From: Bradysia coprophila
Lineage: Eukaryota > Arthropoda > Insecta > Diptera > Sciaridae
Length of the DNA: 64,000 nt
Assembly (NCBI RefSeq): GCF_014529535.1
Contig: NW_023503972.1
Location: forward strand, 6,076,001 to 6,140,000
Direction of reading: 5' to 3'
Shown here: positions 37,175 to 49,163 of the stretch, piece after piece
Numbering within the stretch: the stretch's first letter is position 1
How the letters are laid out: each line of letters opens with the position of its first letter
Made by a program: the position numbers and the translations under genes
Notes under the pieces: model-generated
Told to the model about the DNA's origin: nothing
What the model saw: the letters and a program-made list of their open reading frames with translations, nothing else
Databases searched by the model: none

Positions 37175-40100
37175 CTATCTTCTCAGATTACCATACGACC
37201 CATTCACCGGTACGGCCATATGATTTCGCCTATGCAGTGTTGCGTCTTCGTTCAAATCCAAACCGGCCACCATTTGTGCAATTTCTCTCTCCTTTTTCAT
37301 ATCGGGCGGATTGAATTGCAAACTGGCTAACGATCCATGACTACGGCTGCGATGCTCCTGACGAATCGAATAGCTAAACGCTCGTTCGTTCATCATGCCC
37401 TTTCGTCGATAAATGCCGGTTCCGCCCGGCGATTCGGCTCCCGAATTACCCGACTCGTCCAGTGCTGCAGCCGATTGAGCCAGTTTCCGATTGCTCATAC
37501 CGATCGGTCGCGGTTCGGGTATCATTGGCGGTTGCGGATAGGCGAATATTGGTGGTGCAACTGGCATGCCGAGCGGTATGCCGTTCATTTTGTCCTTCTT
37601 TTTCTTTTTATTGTTGCGTGGATTCTGGAGCGTTGCATATTGTGTGGGCATCATGACGGGCATTTGCATATGAGGATGATGCATTGGCATGGTAATAATT
37701 TGACCGTTCGATCCGTTCATATAACCGCGATGACTAAATGTGTGGAATTGTCGTGGTTGCGGTCCCATTCCGTTCATTGGACCGTAAATCATGCTACCTG
37801 GCGGCGGTGGTCCTCGAATCAATGTGCTTCCGTGTACCGGTTTCGGTCGGATTAGCGTTCCCGATAGACTTTGACTGCCGACATTTTTCGCTTTCTTCAC
37901 TTTTTGTTTTTTCAGTTCTTCCTTTGGCGGCGGTGGCACTGGAATTGGTGCACTAATTTGTCGTGCTCGTGGCGCTCGGCTTAATGTAGACGTACCGCCC
38001 GAATAGAAATCGTACGGACTTTCTGTTCCTATGGCATCTAATCTGTCTTGTGATCCAGACCAGACTTTGTGATTCTCATCTCCGTTGAATATTGAACCGT
38101 CTCCATCGTCCACCACATCTAAATCTGCACTGCTTGCATATACTGAAAGTTGAAGAAAAAAAATTATTTTAAAGGAAAATCGTTTGGATGAATGGTTTAA
38201 ACAGACAATGGAGTGGTTTTTCATTCATGGCAAATCGGATTATGGATTTTGGTTCGCAAATAATTGCCTTTTGTTGTTGAATTTATAATCGTTGCTGTTA
38301 CATCATCGTATGTGGTGACAATTTTTTGTTACATTGTTCAAGTCAAAAAGATGAAGTGAAACTTTCAGTTGAACTTTCGATACGCTCAAAACCGATTGTC
38401 AACAGTTATCGCACTGGACAACGTATTGTCATGATTACGTCTGCAAGTTCTACTATTAAGTGATTGTCTCTCAAATAACACTCAGACTTTTAAATGACAT
38501 TTTCCCTTTAGTTTTACAATAAGTTTTCATGTTTCTGATAAGCAATACTTTCTACCTGATCTGAACCTGCTATTTAAGCACCTGGAAACACTATTTTTCC
38601 CAGAAAATTTCGGTTTACCCGAACTCGACCTGATCTAACCTGCAAATTTCAGGTTCGGTTCACGCTCGGGTCAAACACAAGGTTACAAGTTCGCTCAAAG
38701 TCGGGTCGAATCAATTCAGGTAAATCGAAAATTTAAGGCTCACATCTAGTTCGGGTCGAACCTGAAATCTTAGTTTCCAGCATTACGACACGTACAACTT
38801 CAACACGAAGTTCTTCTTTGTGTCGTTACTGATGTTTACGGTTTCAGAACCCACAGTTCAGCATACTGAACAACTCCAGTGGGTATAGACAATAGGCAAA
38901 AATGATAGATGAGTTCATGCTAATGTTTTCTTGTATAATAAAGCTTACAGTCAAACTAAAGAAGTAAAAGATTTGATATCAACCAGTCACAGAACAAAAG
39001 AAGTAGCAGATTTAGTTGATTTTTTTGCACTTTCGTCGTTTCTTTAACAAGCACAGATAAAGTTGAAAGTATCATTATACGGTACACACAGAGTCCTAAG
39101 TTAGGACTCCTAACCCAAACAATCATCCGGTGACATTCACTGTTTCACAAGACAAACCAGAATTTATGTTAAAACATTTGAAGTAGAAGATTTTGCATCA
39201 ATTGCTTGAAAGTACTTCGATCGACAGAAGTAACGACCTCGATACATGGATAACATTCCTTCCTTCTGTGACACGTTAATTCAAAGTGATTGTGCCATTC
39301 TAACTAGTGGTACCGTGATGTACATTTAGGCCAACCCGCATTGAAAATATTGAGTCGCATTCGGTCAATAGACAACAATTCATTGGCGAATGCTAATGGA
39401 AGCTTCTATTACAAAATCGCATAAGCATCGGATCTTTGCCCCTAGTAATTTCATTTAATTACGGTGTGTAATCGACAGCGAATGGTGTTACAAAATTGAT
39501 TGATTCTTTATGTCTTTATAAATCTTCTCCACGATAAATTGTTTCGTTTGCTGCCTATTGCTTATAATTGATCGCAGCGTTTTTCAACATTGAAATATGG
39601 AAACAATGTGTGTTTGGAAAAAAACTCGAGGTGTAATATTAGCATACAAAACAACGAAACATCATTTATACACACTACTGCTGAGAGCATCTATAATAGA
39701 TTATGTGTATGGTATACATACGGTTGATATTCCATATCAATTAACTTATAAAGATAATATGCAAATGAATCAATTTGAAATAAAAATTTTAATTTCGCAA
39801 ACTTTGGCCATTATTTTTGTGTGTAAAAATTTTAAAAACAAAATGTTTGGGAAATGTCGAGGTCATACTGGTTTGCTTCGTATACTATTATGGTTCGTAG
39901 CTTTTAAAAAACATCGAAAAATATGCAAATTTTCGAATAAATATTATTAAAATACGTTAGTAATAAGCTGCTGGAATGTATAGTATAGTGAGGTCTTAGT
40001 GCAGTAATATGGAACCGTTGTCTTCTGGTCATAATTATATATAATCTCAGGCTCTTATCAAAGAGATTCACAAATTTATGGTTTTCACCAGACGAAATGC

Positions 40101-43100
40101 ATTTTTTTAGATCATTTACAAGGGGCAGCATGTTGAGACGTAGTTTTATGTAGTCTGGCACTTCTTTTGTTCAAATTGTTGTTGAAATAAATATTTTCTT
40201 TCAGTGATTTGAACAAATATTTCGTTTTAAATGATTAGTTCAATACAGAAACATGACATTAGCGAATTACAAGAGAAATGAAAATTAAAATATTTTGCTG
40301 CTTTCAACACTTTCATATTGATCATAATTCGCTACTGTGACACGTTCATTTCTCGCATTTAATTATTCATATAAGAGAATGAGTGCTCATCGTCATACAG
40401 TGGCACCATACTAAATGATTGGCAATGTTCATTGAAATTGCATTTCATATCTAACTCTTTTCCCAAGGAAATTTTTTCTCTCGACTGCTTTTGATTTTTT
40501 TTTCTTTTTAATTTGAACTTGCAGGGTTTCAGTTCGTTTCGCGTGACAGTTGTGAAAAGATTTATTTGTGGTCGATAGTGCCATAAACTCGATAGCAGTA
40601 ATACGAGAAATTGCACTCAGACTGAACATTTCTTCGCTGGTTTAATTTCTCGATTGATAGAATATTGAGACTTTGTGTACAAAGCAGGGCCTATTTTTAA
40701 GGAATTGAATTCACTAAATTCACATAAAACAACTAAGAGTCCATAGCTTTTTTCATTTTGAGGGATTCTTTTGAAAATACACCTATCAAAATCGGACCCA
40801 TTTCGTCTGGCATACATATGGTTTGAAAGGTCTTTGCCAGTAGACCTCAAAACAGGCCTTACACAGTCTCGAGCCACACCTGGTTGCTGGTGGAAGATCT
40901 CCGAAGTTGGAAAAATAGTGTTTTTTATCCGAATTTTTTGGCCGTTATAAATGATCGTTCCGGGTGAGAGTGGGCTTGTTCGAAAGCTGAGCTCAAGTAC
41001 TTTCGGGTCATGCCTAGTTTGATTAGATTCATTGATATATGTTTGCAAAAAATGCAAGAATTTTTTTTCAAAATCTGTGTGAACTTTAGACAGGTCTGGG
41101 CTGGTACTGATGACGCTTAATGTGAACCTAACATGCTAGTCGTAACATACATCGTCTAAGCTTTCCGTTGATACCTCATTTGTAGTGCTGGTGATTGCCG
41201 ACATAACAGAATTTTATGTTAGCACAACCGCTACTCGTAAAACTCGCCAGCAGTCACCAGCACTGCAAATGAGGTATCAATGGAAAGCTTAGACAATGTA
41301 TGTTACGACTAGCATGTTAGGTTCCCATTAGGCGTCATCAGTACCAGCCCAGACCTGTCTAAAGTTCACATAGATTTCGAAAAAAAATTCTTGCAAATTT
41401 TTGAAAAAACATGTATCAATGAATCTAATCAAACTAGGCATGACCCGAAAGTACTTAAGCTCAGCTTTCCAACAAGCCCAATCTCACCCGGAACGATCAT
41501 TTATAGCGGCCAAAAAATTCGGATAAAAAACACAATTTTTCCAACTTCGGAGATCTTCCACCAGCATCCAGGTGTGGCTCGAGACTGTGTAAGGCCTGTT
41601 TTGAGGTCTACTGGCAAAGACCTTTCAAACCATATGTATGCCAGACGAAATGGGTCCGATTTTGATAGGTGGATTTTCAAAAGAATCCCTCTTTGTATTT
41701 AGTCAAAAAAAAGTCTAAAAAGTTGAGGAATTTGAGGGAATTTAATTCCCTTAAAATAGGTCTTTGTAGTTCAAGGATTCTTAAAAAATAAAAGCCATTT
41801 TCAAGAACTCCTACATTTTAAGCACTGCTGACTGTTCCAAAATACACCCCTAAATGGAGAGGTAAGAACGTTTTCTCAACTCCGTAGAACGCGTATTTCT
41901 CAAGTTATTTAACCCAATCGTTACGAAGTATCAAAATTCGAAGACTATTTTCGGTTAATTTTTTTTTCTCATTTTCGTATGTGGAAATCAACTTTTGCAT
42001 GGGGCAGGAAGTAAATCAGAATACATTGGATGCTGCTAAGTACTTCATTACTTTGGACACCACTTTGAAATACTCGCAAACTGAACTATGTGTTTTTGAG
42101 GAACTTGCTTCGGCAACAGTTTTTCGACAGGTGTAGCTATTGCCTCGCCTTCGGCTCTTCCACAAACTCTACACATTTTTCAAAAATAGAGAGCTGCCGA
42201 AGCATGTTGCTCAAAACCACACTTGAGAGTTTGCTTTTATCCAGTGACTATTTTGAGGAAAACGTTTTACCATCTTTTTCCAGTTTTTCATACATTTTCC
42301 CTACGCTTTTCCAACAACCATTTTCGGGAAAATATGAAAAAACTTAAGGAAAAGTGGGAAAATGGGGGGGGAATATGAAAACGTTTTCCTGAAAATAATC
42401 CTTGGTTTTATCACAAAATTGTAATGAATTTCTTGCGACGTATCCAATGCTCGATAAATGCATTTTTTTTGTGTTCATTTTCGCATTGACCGACCGGAAG
42501 CACGTAATAGTACATTACGTCCGTAGTTCCAAATTTTTATTTTTACGAGTTTTGACGTTGTAACCCGACCCGAAAAGGATGACGGAATTCCCACTTGTCG
42601 AAATAAAAATTTGGGACCACAGACCTTTAACACATTACGAACTATCCAATTTTTCTTGGATTTTCCATTTGAATTAAAAGCTGCAACTGTTTGATTGACT
42701 TTAGATTGTTTTGATTTAACATGACAGTGATTAATAACAACAACTTTACGCTCGGTATACATACAAATTATATTAACAGTCCGACTAAAAATAAAATTGG
42801 AAATTAATTAGCATCTGTAGAAAAAAACAAATTTTAGAATTTCCGTGAAACGAATTGTTATCAAGTTCCATTCCCCGTTGGCGTGTTATTTTTTTTGTCA
42901 TGTTCAATAAATTTATTATTCATAGCAACAATATTTTATATTTTTTATAAGAATGAGAGTGAGATCATTGGATATAAAAATGTGTTTCCTATCAAACAAA
43001 TATTTTTTATATTAATCGTCAGAACTTATAATCGAGACAATCTAAAAAGCGATGACATTGATATTGAAATAAAAACGAGAAGTGATACAGACACAGTCAT

Positions 43101-45862
43101 GTAAGTTATGTCATGTTACACTTGCTATACATTTTGCTTGGGAGTATTTTTCCTTCTGGTGTTTCATTATTTTTCTCATCTGTTTTCCACCGCTAATTAA
43201 ACCGAGAGCTACGCCTGATAAATTATGAAATTTCTCAAGAATATTTTTTATCATTCGAAACGATCGCTTCAGTCGGTAAACCGAAATGTAATATTGAGTG
43301 AGAGTGGTTGGGTTCTCGAAACAAAACCAGTTGAACAGGATAAACCTATTAAATATTCAACGTTGTATTATAAATCTGCTGGTTCGTCGAGTGAATGTCT
43401 GTTTTGTAAGATTCTTTCGTATACATTTTTCGTTTGTTCGAAATTTTTGTTTTCATTTTTTGAATTGAAAATGGATTCCTTTCTCAATTCGATAATCACG
43501 TGGCTTTTGAAATGACACATTGTTTGAAATTCGAAGACACAATTTTCATTTTTACAACTTTTGTTTACTTACAATTTTTAACTGTAAACGCATCATTGAC
43601 CCCGTTATTCATTCCATTGACGACCTGCGTTCGACCTATACTGCTCAGCGTTGTCGTGCTGCCCGTTCTCGATCGCCAACCGTCACCATTTCCGTTTGGT
43701 TTGCCTAATGTTCCGTATACACTTCCGCCATTGTTACTGCCGCCGACTTCCAATTGACGTGCATATGAATTATCCGCATAGGCATGGAAACAGCATCTGA
43801 CTGGAGGGGAAAATGTTTACGGTCTTTAATTGTGATTTTAAAGAAAAAAAAATTCAATTGAATCTGGATGGATTGAATACTTTTTCAGAGGAATATTGGA
43901 TTCAGTCGTGGAAAATCGAAATCATTCGCGACAGAGTTCAATTTTTTCGTAATTTACTGGGGGAAATGACCTAATATTTTAGGATCATTTACTGACTCAA
44001 CCGCCAACATTCTCCCTAAAAATTGGGTGTATCTTAGAGATGTTTTTAAGAACAAAACGCAGTATACTCGGTTTACGCTATAACAATGGCGAGAGAGAAC
44101 AGACCTCTCACATCAGAAAAATTGTCTCTTTCGGCTTTCGTTTGTAGCGCTTCTTATTGTTAGAAAAGGAGAACAAAGACAAAGCGGAGACCTTTGTTCA
44201 AACAATGAATTCTATCTAGAAAAAAAACGACTATGAAAATCGTGACTCAAATATGGGGTACTGTATAGACTGTTAAGAGAGAGGAAAAAGAGAGAAAAAA
44301 GACCACTTATTCAACTGGTCTCGATGGGTGATATGTCAAAATTATTACGTAAGTGTCCAGTTAACTAGGAAAAAACCAGTAAGTTTAACTGGGCTCGATG
44401 GAGTTACACTCTTATTTAAATTTTCTTTTAAACAAAGATCTGCTATGTTTAACTGGTCTTGAGTCAATGTCAAAAACTGAATGAAAATACCACTTCCTTT
44501 CGAGGCCATGTCAGTCAAGTTCAACTGAGCCTAAATCTTTCTCCGTTATCAACGCATTCGACTCAACTAAAATACGAATTATTCGCTATCATTGGAAAAT
44601 GAATTATGGCTCTCATTTATCATTTTTCCCCTAGACCCTAGCTAGACTCTGAAAGTCTTGTCGTCACACTTGTTCTCTGTTCATTCATATTTTCACCTGT
44701 TTTTGTGACATTTTACCCGAATTAGATAGTGTAACAGGTTGATCTGTTTTATCTGTAACTTCCTATGGACTATTATGATGAGACTGAAATGTAATTCGAG
44801 CCAATTTAATTTGAATTGCCTGAAGGGATATGTTAAATATGAAATTGTTCAAGGACAAGTAAATCAAGGCAAGTTATAATTAAATTGTCTTCGGTAATCT
44901 CGCTCCAATCATGACAATCTGTTGTCTTCTCCTCGCTATGCATTTGTTGGAGAATTGTTATTGTTATTGTATTGATGAAATGTTGAACAAAACTACGCTT
45001 GGTTGCAATCAGAAACCAGGTTTTGGTGTAAACAATAAATTTGAAATTCAAGTCCTCCTTTCACATAAAATTAAGTAAATTTAAGTTCCAAGAATTGGTT
45101 AATCCGTTTGAAACACTTTGAACATAATTCTGATTTCCTTGTCGTTACTTTGTCTGGTTCGATGTGATTCTCTAAATATTTCCCAAAATTATTTCTTATA
45201 AATGGTATTTGGTAGGTGCTACAAGAGCAAGCGATTATTTACACAAATATCTTGAGAAACTTTCACTTGTTAAAGATCCTCTTTCATTCGCCTAGTTACG
45301 ACAATGTGACATACTAAAGTTAACGATCTTTGTGACACACACATTGAAGGTCAGTCATTACGAGCATGGTCTAGCTCTTTTCAAATGGGTAGTATTTCCA
45401 CTCACCTAGAGCATTGGCGGCTGCTTCGCGCTTACAAATGAACACATGACATTCCAGTACCTTTATCCCAGTGGTACGTCTTAAAATAGCGGCGAAAATT
45501 GGCGGATGTTGTGCTTTTGGTGTGCGGGCGAACGGTGAATCGAGCGGAAGAAATTTCGGCTCTGGATTATTGTTGCCACGTTCCGGTATCAACACTTGCC
45601 GTACGGCTGCACAGTAGTGCAGAGATTCGATCGGAAAAAAACGGGTCACTTGCTTACGATTTTCGTCCACATTTTCCAACAGTATCCCGTTCGACCACAC
45701 ACTCAGCCACGAGTCGATACCTTTGGCACCGATGGCACCTTCGGAGGGATACAGGCTGCGCAACGGTTCCTGTATGCCCTGTAGGCCGTCTTTACTTTGT
45801 CGGGGCACAGCACTACCCAAATAAAGAACACGACATCGGCATATGGGAGTTGAGTCACCCAT
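37175..45862 (-). CDS. PTB-domain adaptor-like protein, three exons
   Basis: Exons on the minus strand: 45862-45406, 43800-43573 and 38142-37175; donors GTGAGT and GTAAGT, acceptors CTCCAG and TTTCAG. They join in frame to 551 codons with the stop (550 residues). Residues 1 to about 170 form a phosphotyrosine-binding (PTB/PID) fold: CRVLYLGSAVP at the start, WLSVWSNGILLENV and FFPIESLHYCAAV in the middle, then ECHVFICKREAAANAL joined across the first splice to VRCCFHAYADNSYARQLEV. The remainder is low complexity: Gly/Asn-rich in exon 2; in exon 3 an Asp-rich start, proline runs (PIPVPPPPK, RGPPPPG), His/Met/Pro stretches, two Lys clusters and a C-terminal MKKEREIAQMVAGLDLNED segment. PTB proteins bind NPxY-type tails and act as cytoplasmic adaptors; the partner here is unknown. 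Introns are 1.6 and 5.4 kb. No gene symbol is assigned. Confidence 0.88.
40686..41763. repeat. 1.08-kb palindrome inside the PTB gene's second intron
   Basis: The two halves around a centre near 41224 are reverse complements of each other over roughly 430-500 bp each, with scattered mismatches. Paired landmarks are GGGATTCTTTTGAAAATACA (40762) with TTTTCAAAAGAATCCCTC (41674); CTCGAGCCACACCTGG with CCAGGTGTGGCTCGAG; and ACCTCATTTGTAGTGCTGGT with ACCAGCACTGCAAATGAGGT. The outermost pair is CTATTTTTAAGGAATTGAAT with ATTTAATTCCCTTAAAATAG. Each arm contains the same outward-reading open frame (minus 41057-40617, plus 41391-41702), explained by the symmetry. The inner element ends (GAGGGATTCTTTTGAAAA) are shared with 58198-59011. 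Confidence 0.9.
42022..42450. repeat. Element of the CATTGGATGCTGC terminal family, copy A
   Basis: TACATTGGATGCTGCTAAGT at the left and GCGACGTATCCAATG at the right are inverted ends, followed inward by TACTTCATTAC and GTAATGAATTTC. Inside at 42092-42221 is a further hairpin with GAGGAACTTGCTTCGGCAAC against CTGCCGAAGCATGTTGCTC; its apex on the minus strand reads GAGCCGAAGGCGAGG. It lies in the second intron of the PTB gene. Relatives are at 50971-51186 and 56930-57117. Confidence 0.7.
44317..44452. repeat. Dispersed repeat, relative of 3984-4082
   Basis: TGGTCTCGATGGGTGATATG, TCAAAATT and AAGTTTAACTGGGCTCGATG occur in the same order as at 3984-4082. It lies in the first intron of the PTB gene. 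Confidence 0.5.
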
Positions 45863-46583
45863 TGCTATTTATTTATGTTATTCTTCTAACCACAAAAGCA
45901 GCACAACAACACACAATAACCGCCTCTCGCGTTACCGTAAAACGTAAAAGTTCACAATAATGAACACTAATACCACCAAAGACACTGCATTCCGATCACG
46001 TCTGAGGAAATTTCTTAATTTTTATAAGATCCCAATATGGCGGCTCGATATAAATTCGATTCAAGAAAAACTTGTGGCTTAAAATTCACTTCCTGTTATT
46101 GTAGTCAATCGATGCACATATCTGGGTACTCAATAATCAATTGGCCACAATTTGTTTCAGTGTTTTACTCGCTGGTGAAACAGGTCATTCGGGTCATTAT
46201 ATCACAATAAACACATTCGAATGCAACAGATATCGGTTATGCACAAATAATAATCCACATGCAGACAGTGTGTGTGCATCAACGGTTCGCGAAAGATGAT
46301 GGCTTAAGTATTTCAAAATTGAAAGGTTCGGATCATTTATTGATTTTACCACGTAAACACTTTTGCGCGACACTTTTTATTGACGGTGATTGAACCTTTT
46401 CACTTTATGACGGATAACGGTTTCGCGAAAGATAATTTTTTTTTTCTTTTTCGTACGTTGTTAGGTTATTTCTTGTACTAACCATACACCGTCCATACAC
46501 ACAGGTATTTTTTATTGAATGATTTTGTTGGTTAAAAGAGAAATCGTCGTGCGCAGACTGACTGTGTTCACGGCAAACGTAAG
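45863..46583 (-). promoter_or_regulatory. Probable 5' region of the PTB gene
   Basis: This is the sequence immediately upstream of the PTB start codon on the minus strand. It should hold the 5' UTR and promoter unless an upstream non-coding exon exists. No TATA box or initiator could be assigned with confidence. Confidence 0.35.
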
Positions 46584-47029
46584 CTCAAGAATGTTTGCCG
46601 ATGTACTTTTCAGTTGTTGATCGGCTGACTACGTTAAAGCTGTTGAGCCGGTTTATTTGAAGAAAAAAAAACCTAAAGATTTTTCCATCTCTTTTGTATA
46701 TAAATATGTTGTTGTTGTTGTATATATACGTACAGGTAAATGTATACCTACCTGTGTGTTGTATATTATACATACACACATAGCATTATGTTGAGTTTAA
46801 CATACAAAAATTTGTGCTCTTTCTCAGGTATTCAATTCCTATAGAATGCCTTTGGATGAATGAAACGTTCATGGAATAACAAATCAAAATTTACTGAAAC
46901 TTTCTGGGAATGGAAAGGTTTTCGTATGAAAGGTTTTAGTAGATTTATCAGTTTGGGACGATCATTTAAGATCTCGAAACACAGATCTGTTGATCCTTTG
47001 TTTCCATTCCCGGTCATCATGTAAATCAT

Positions 47030-47600
47030 GGCAGCCTTCATGTTGCCGATAGGAACCTGTCTAAGATGTCAGGTCCTATTGCAGCAATTTCTAGTTGAAG
47101 AAATTTGGGGCAATCACATATCAAGTGTGCACCCGTTTCTGCTTCTAGATCGCAGGAACATCTCGGAGTGTCCGAAAGCCTCAACTTATTCATGTGCCGA
47201 TTCAGCCCGCAATGTCCCGTAATCGCTCCTACTACTCTTCTAATGCGATTTCGGTCCATTTTGAGCAAATCTTTGGCCCATTTTTTGTTAGGCTTAGGGA
47301 AGAAGCATTTCGTGTGAACGCCTCCATTATACGCTTCCCAGCGTTCTGCGTGTTTATGCTTAACCCAGTCTTCTAGTGCTCTTTTACACTCCGACTGGGA
47401 ATCGGAAGGTACGGTTCTGGCCCGTTTGCCTGAGTCGCCGAGCCTTCTTTGGCCAGCTTATCCGCTTCCTCATTTCCCTCCACGCCGGAATGTCCTGGTA
47501 CCCAGACCAAATTGATCCGATTGCTCAGACCAAGAAGGTTCAGGTATTCCTTAAATTCCTTCACCAGCTTGGAGGCCAACTAGGTTTTAGTAACTGGACA
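47030..47600 (-). mobile_element. Decayed LINE 3' end: RNase H and C-terminal zinc motif
   Basis: On the minus strand, 47579-47373 encodes an RNase H segment with the signature INLVWVPGHSGVEGNEEADK and LAKEG. After one frameshift near 47370 the reading continues (ALEDWVKHKHAERWEAYNGG, then KMDRNRIRRVVGAITGHCGL) to 47038. It closes with a CxC...ETGAH...C zinc motif (CSCDLEAETGAHLICDCPK). This arrangement is typical of RNase H-bearing non-LTR retrotransposons of the I/R1/Loa groups. The endonuclease and reverse transcriptase are absent, so it is a 5'-truncated dead copy. Confidence 0.88.
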
Positions 47601-48092
47601 AGGGTCGAGAAGGAATGAACTTATAATTCAGTCTAAGAAGCAGAGACTTATAAAAGTCAGACGCGTCTAAAATAATCTTTCTGCAGTACAGTTGTGACGT
47701 TATCAGACGCAAAACGACGATGAAGATCCTTCTGGTCTATTAAAAATACGAAATACTGCGTATTTTTAACCCCACAGAAACGTTGTTGTTAGCACGCATC
47801 CAGTATGCAGTTGCACGAGGCAACTTTGTGTCTATTGGACAGCAAATAGCACCTGTTCTAGGAGAGGAATACGACATCAATTCTCTTTCCTCTATTCTAT
47901 GTCAATTCTATCATAGAGTACGATTCACTATTTCACTGAGAGATGTCGCTGCAACAAAGCCAATGTCAACAGAAAAATAATTATTTTCACTCGACGGCAC
48001 TTAGGACCTCAGGACTCTGGAACAGTAATCAGTTTTTCAATCGGCCCTAAATCGGCTTGGCGATTAGAGTCTTAAAAAAGGGTATAATGAAA

Positions 48093-48220
48093 CAATACCC
48101 TCTCTAGCAAACAAACCTCGTTTTGACGCTGTCAAAATACCACCTTATTCCTTTGTTCGTAGAATCATGCACTGTTGACTAATTTTTACCACCTTAATAA
48201 AGCTGCTAGAGAGGGTATTG
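48093..48220. repeat. 128-bp element with CAATACCCTCTCTAGCA ends
   Basis: CAATACCCTCTCTAGCA at the left is perfectly matched by TGCTAGAGAGGGTATTG at the right. The interior is AT-rich. A second copy follows at 48431 and a solo end lies at 5378. Confidence 0.8.
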
Positions 48221-48430
48221 GATGAAATGACTACAAAATTAATTACTGTTCCGGAATCCTGAGGCCGTGTGCTATGAGTTAACACTTTATTTCACCTGAG
48301 GTAGAGTTGACATAGAATAGAATAGAATACTAACTATTTGAATGTGACCTTTACACAAGATATTTCCATTGTTGTATTGCGATGCAAGAATTTAAAAATC
48401 TTAGTAACACACTGAAGTTCCGCTGCTCCC

Positions 48431-48613
48431 ACTACTCTCTCTAGCAACCAAACTCTCAGTACTCTCTGTCAAATTCACACCTTATTTCTTTGTATTCTAC
48501 AAACACTATTTTACATTTTGACTGAATATGCTGTAATTTTCATGCAAATGCCAAAGGCTACTTCATTCCTTGGTGGTACTTTCATTAAGTAGTTTCTTTG
48601 CTAGAGAGAACAA
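48431..48613. repeat. Second copy of the CTCTCTAGCA family
   Basis: ACTACTCTCTCTAGCAACCA at the left and TTTGCTAGAGAGAACAAT at the right are diverged inverted ends. Interior words are shared with 48093-48220 (AACTCTCAGTACTCTCTGTC with AACCTCGTTTTGACGCTGTC; CACCTTATTTCTTTG with CACCTTATTCCTTTG). Confidence 0.7.
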
Positions 48614-48814
48614 TAAATTATAATAGTTGTCATAACAATCGTGTTAGAAACTGCAACAAAAATTAGATGATGTTTCAAGGTGGAGTCCCCTTTTTACGTC
48701 GTTCTTTTCTCACTTTACGATAATAATTGCTGAAGGAATAGTTCGTGGCGCTATGATGTCGCTAGGAAAATAGTAGTGAAATATGATGGATGGTAAAGGA
48801 AAAAGCCAATTGTT

Positions 48815-48925
48815 ACGCGGTTCAGGGAGCGGTGCATTTTCGAAACGTCAAATAAACTAATACACTGTGTGAAAATAAACTCAAATCAAGCGCTACTGCC
48901 TGGTCTACTTTACTCTGTCGTGTTA
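48815..48925. repeat. Truncated copy of the CAGAGTAAA family
   Basis: GGGAGCGGTGCATTTTCGAA, then ACGTCAAATAA, and the right end CTGCCTGGTCTACTTTACTC with TGTCGTG match 23663-24052. The first bases of the left terminus are missing or altered. Confidence 0.65.
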
Positions 48926-49082
48926 ACTTATTTTATTGCATACGGTGTGTGTGTGTATTGTGCGCTATATACACGATGTACATAAAAGTAAACAAATTTA
49001 TCCTAAGTGCTCACGTTTTTGCAAGCTAAATTACATCACTAGATTTTCATATTTGCCTACTGCGATAAAATACCACACTGAT

Positions 49083-49163
49083 ATAAGGTTGTATATAAGA
49101 GACTCGTACTAATACTCGCGCAAGCTCTCGTATACGTACACGTCTCTTATATACAGCCTTATA
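49083..49163. repeat. 80-bp hairpin, ATAAGGTTGTATATAAGAGA arms
   Basis: ATAAGGTTGTATATAAGAGA and the following CTCGTA pair with TACACGTCTCTTATATACAG and CCTTAT. The loop is about 25 bp. Only one copy was seen. Confidence 0.65.

Noticed and set aside
37337..37956. Plus-strand open frames opposite the PTB gene's last exon
   Set aside because: They are antisense shadows of a long minus-strand exon whose frame joins with two other exons through good splice sites.
39597..39950. 117-codon plus-strand frame
   Set aside because: It lies in the PTB gene's second intron, is AT-driven in composition and shows no domain.
43225..43515. 96-codon plus-strand frame
   Set aside because: Just downstream of PTB exon 2 and antisense to the intron; Phe/Ser/Lys-rich without any recognisable motif.
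45499..45960. 153-codon plus-strand frame
   Set aside because: It is opposite the PTB-domain exon, which has recognisable family motifs on the minus strand.
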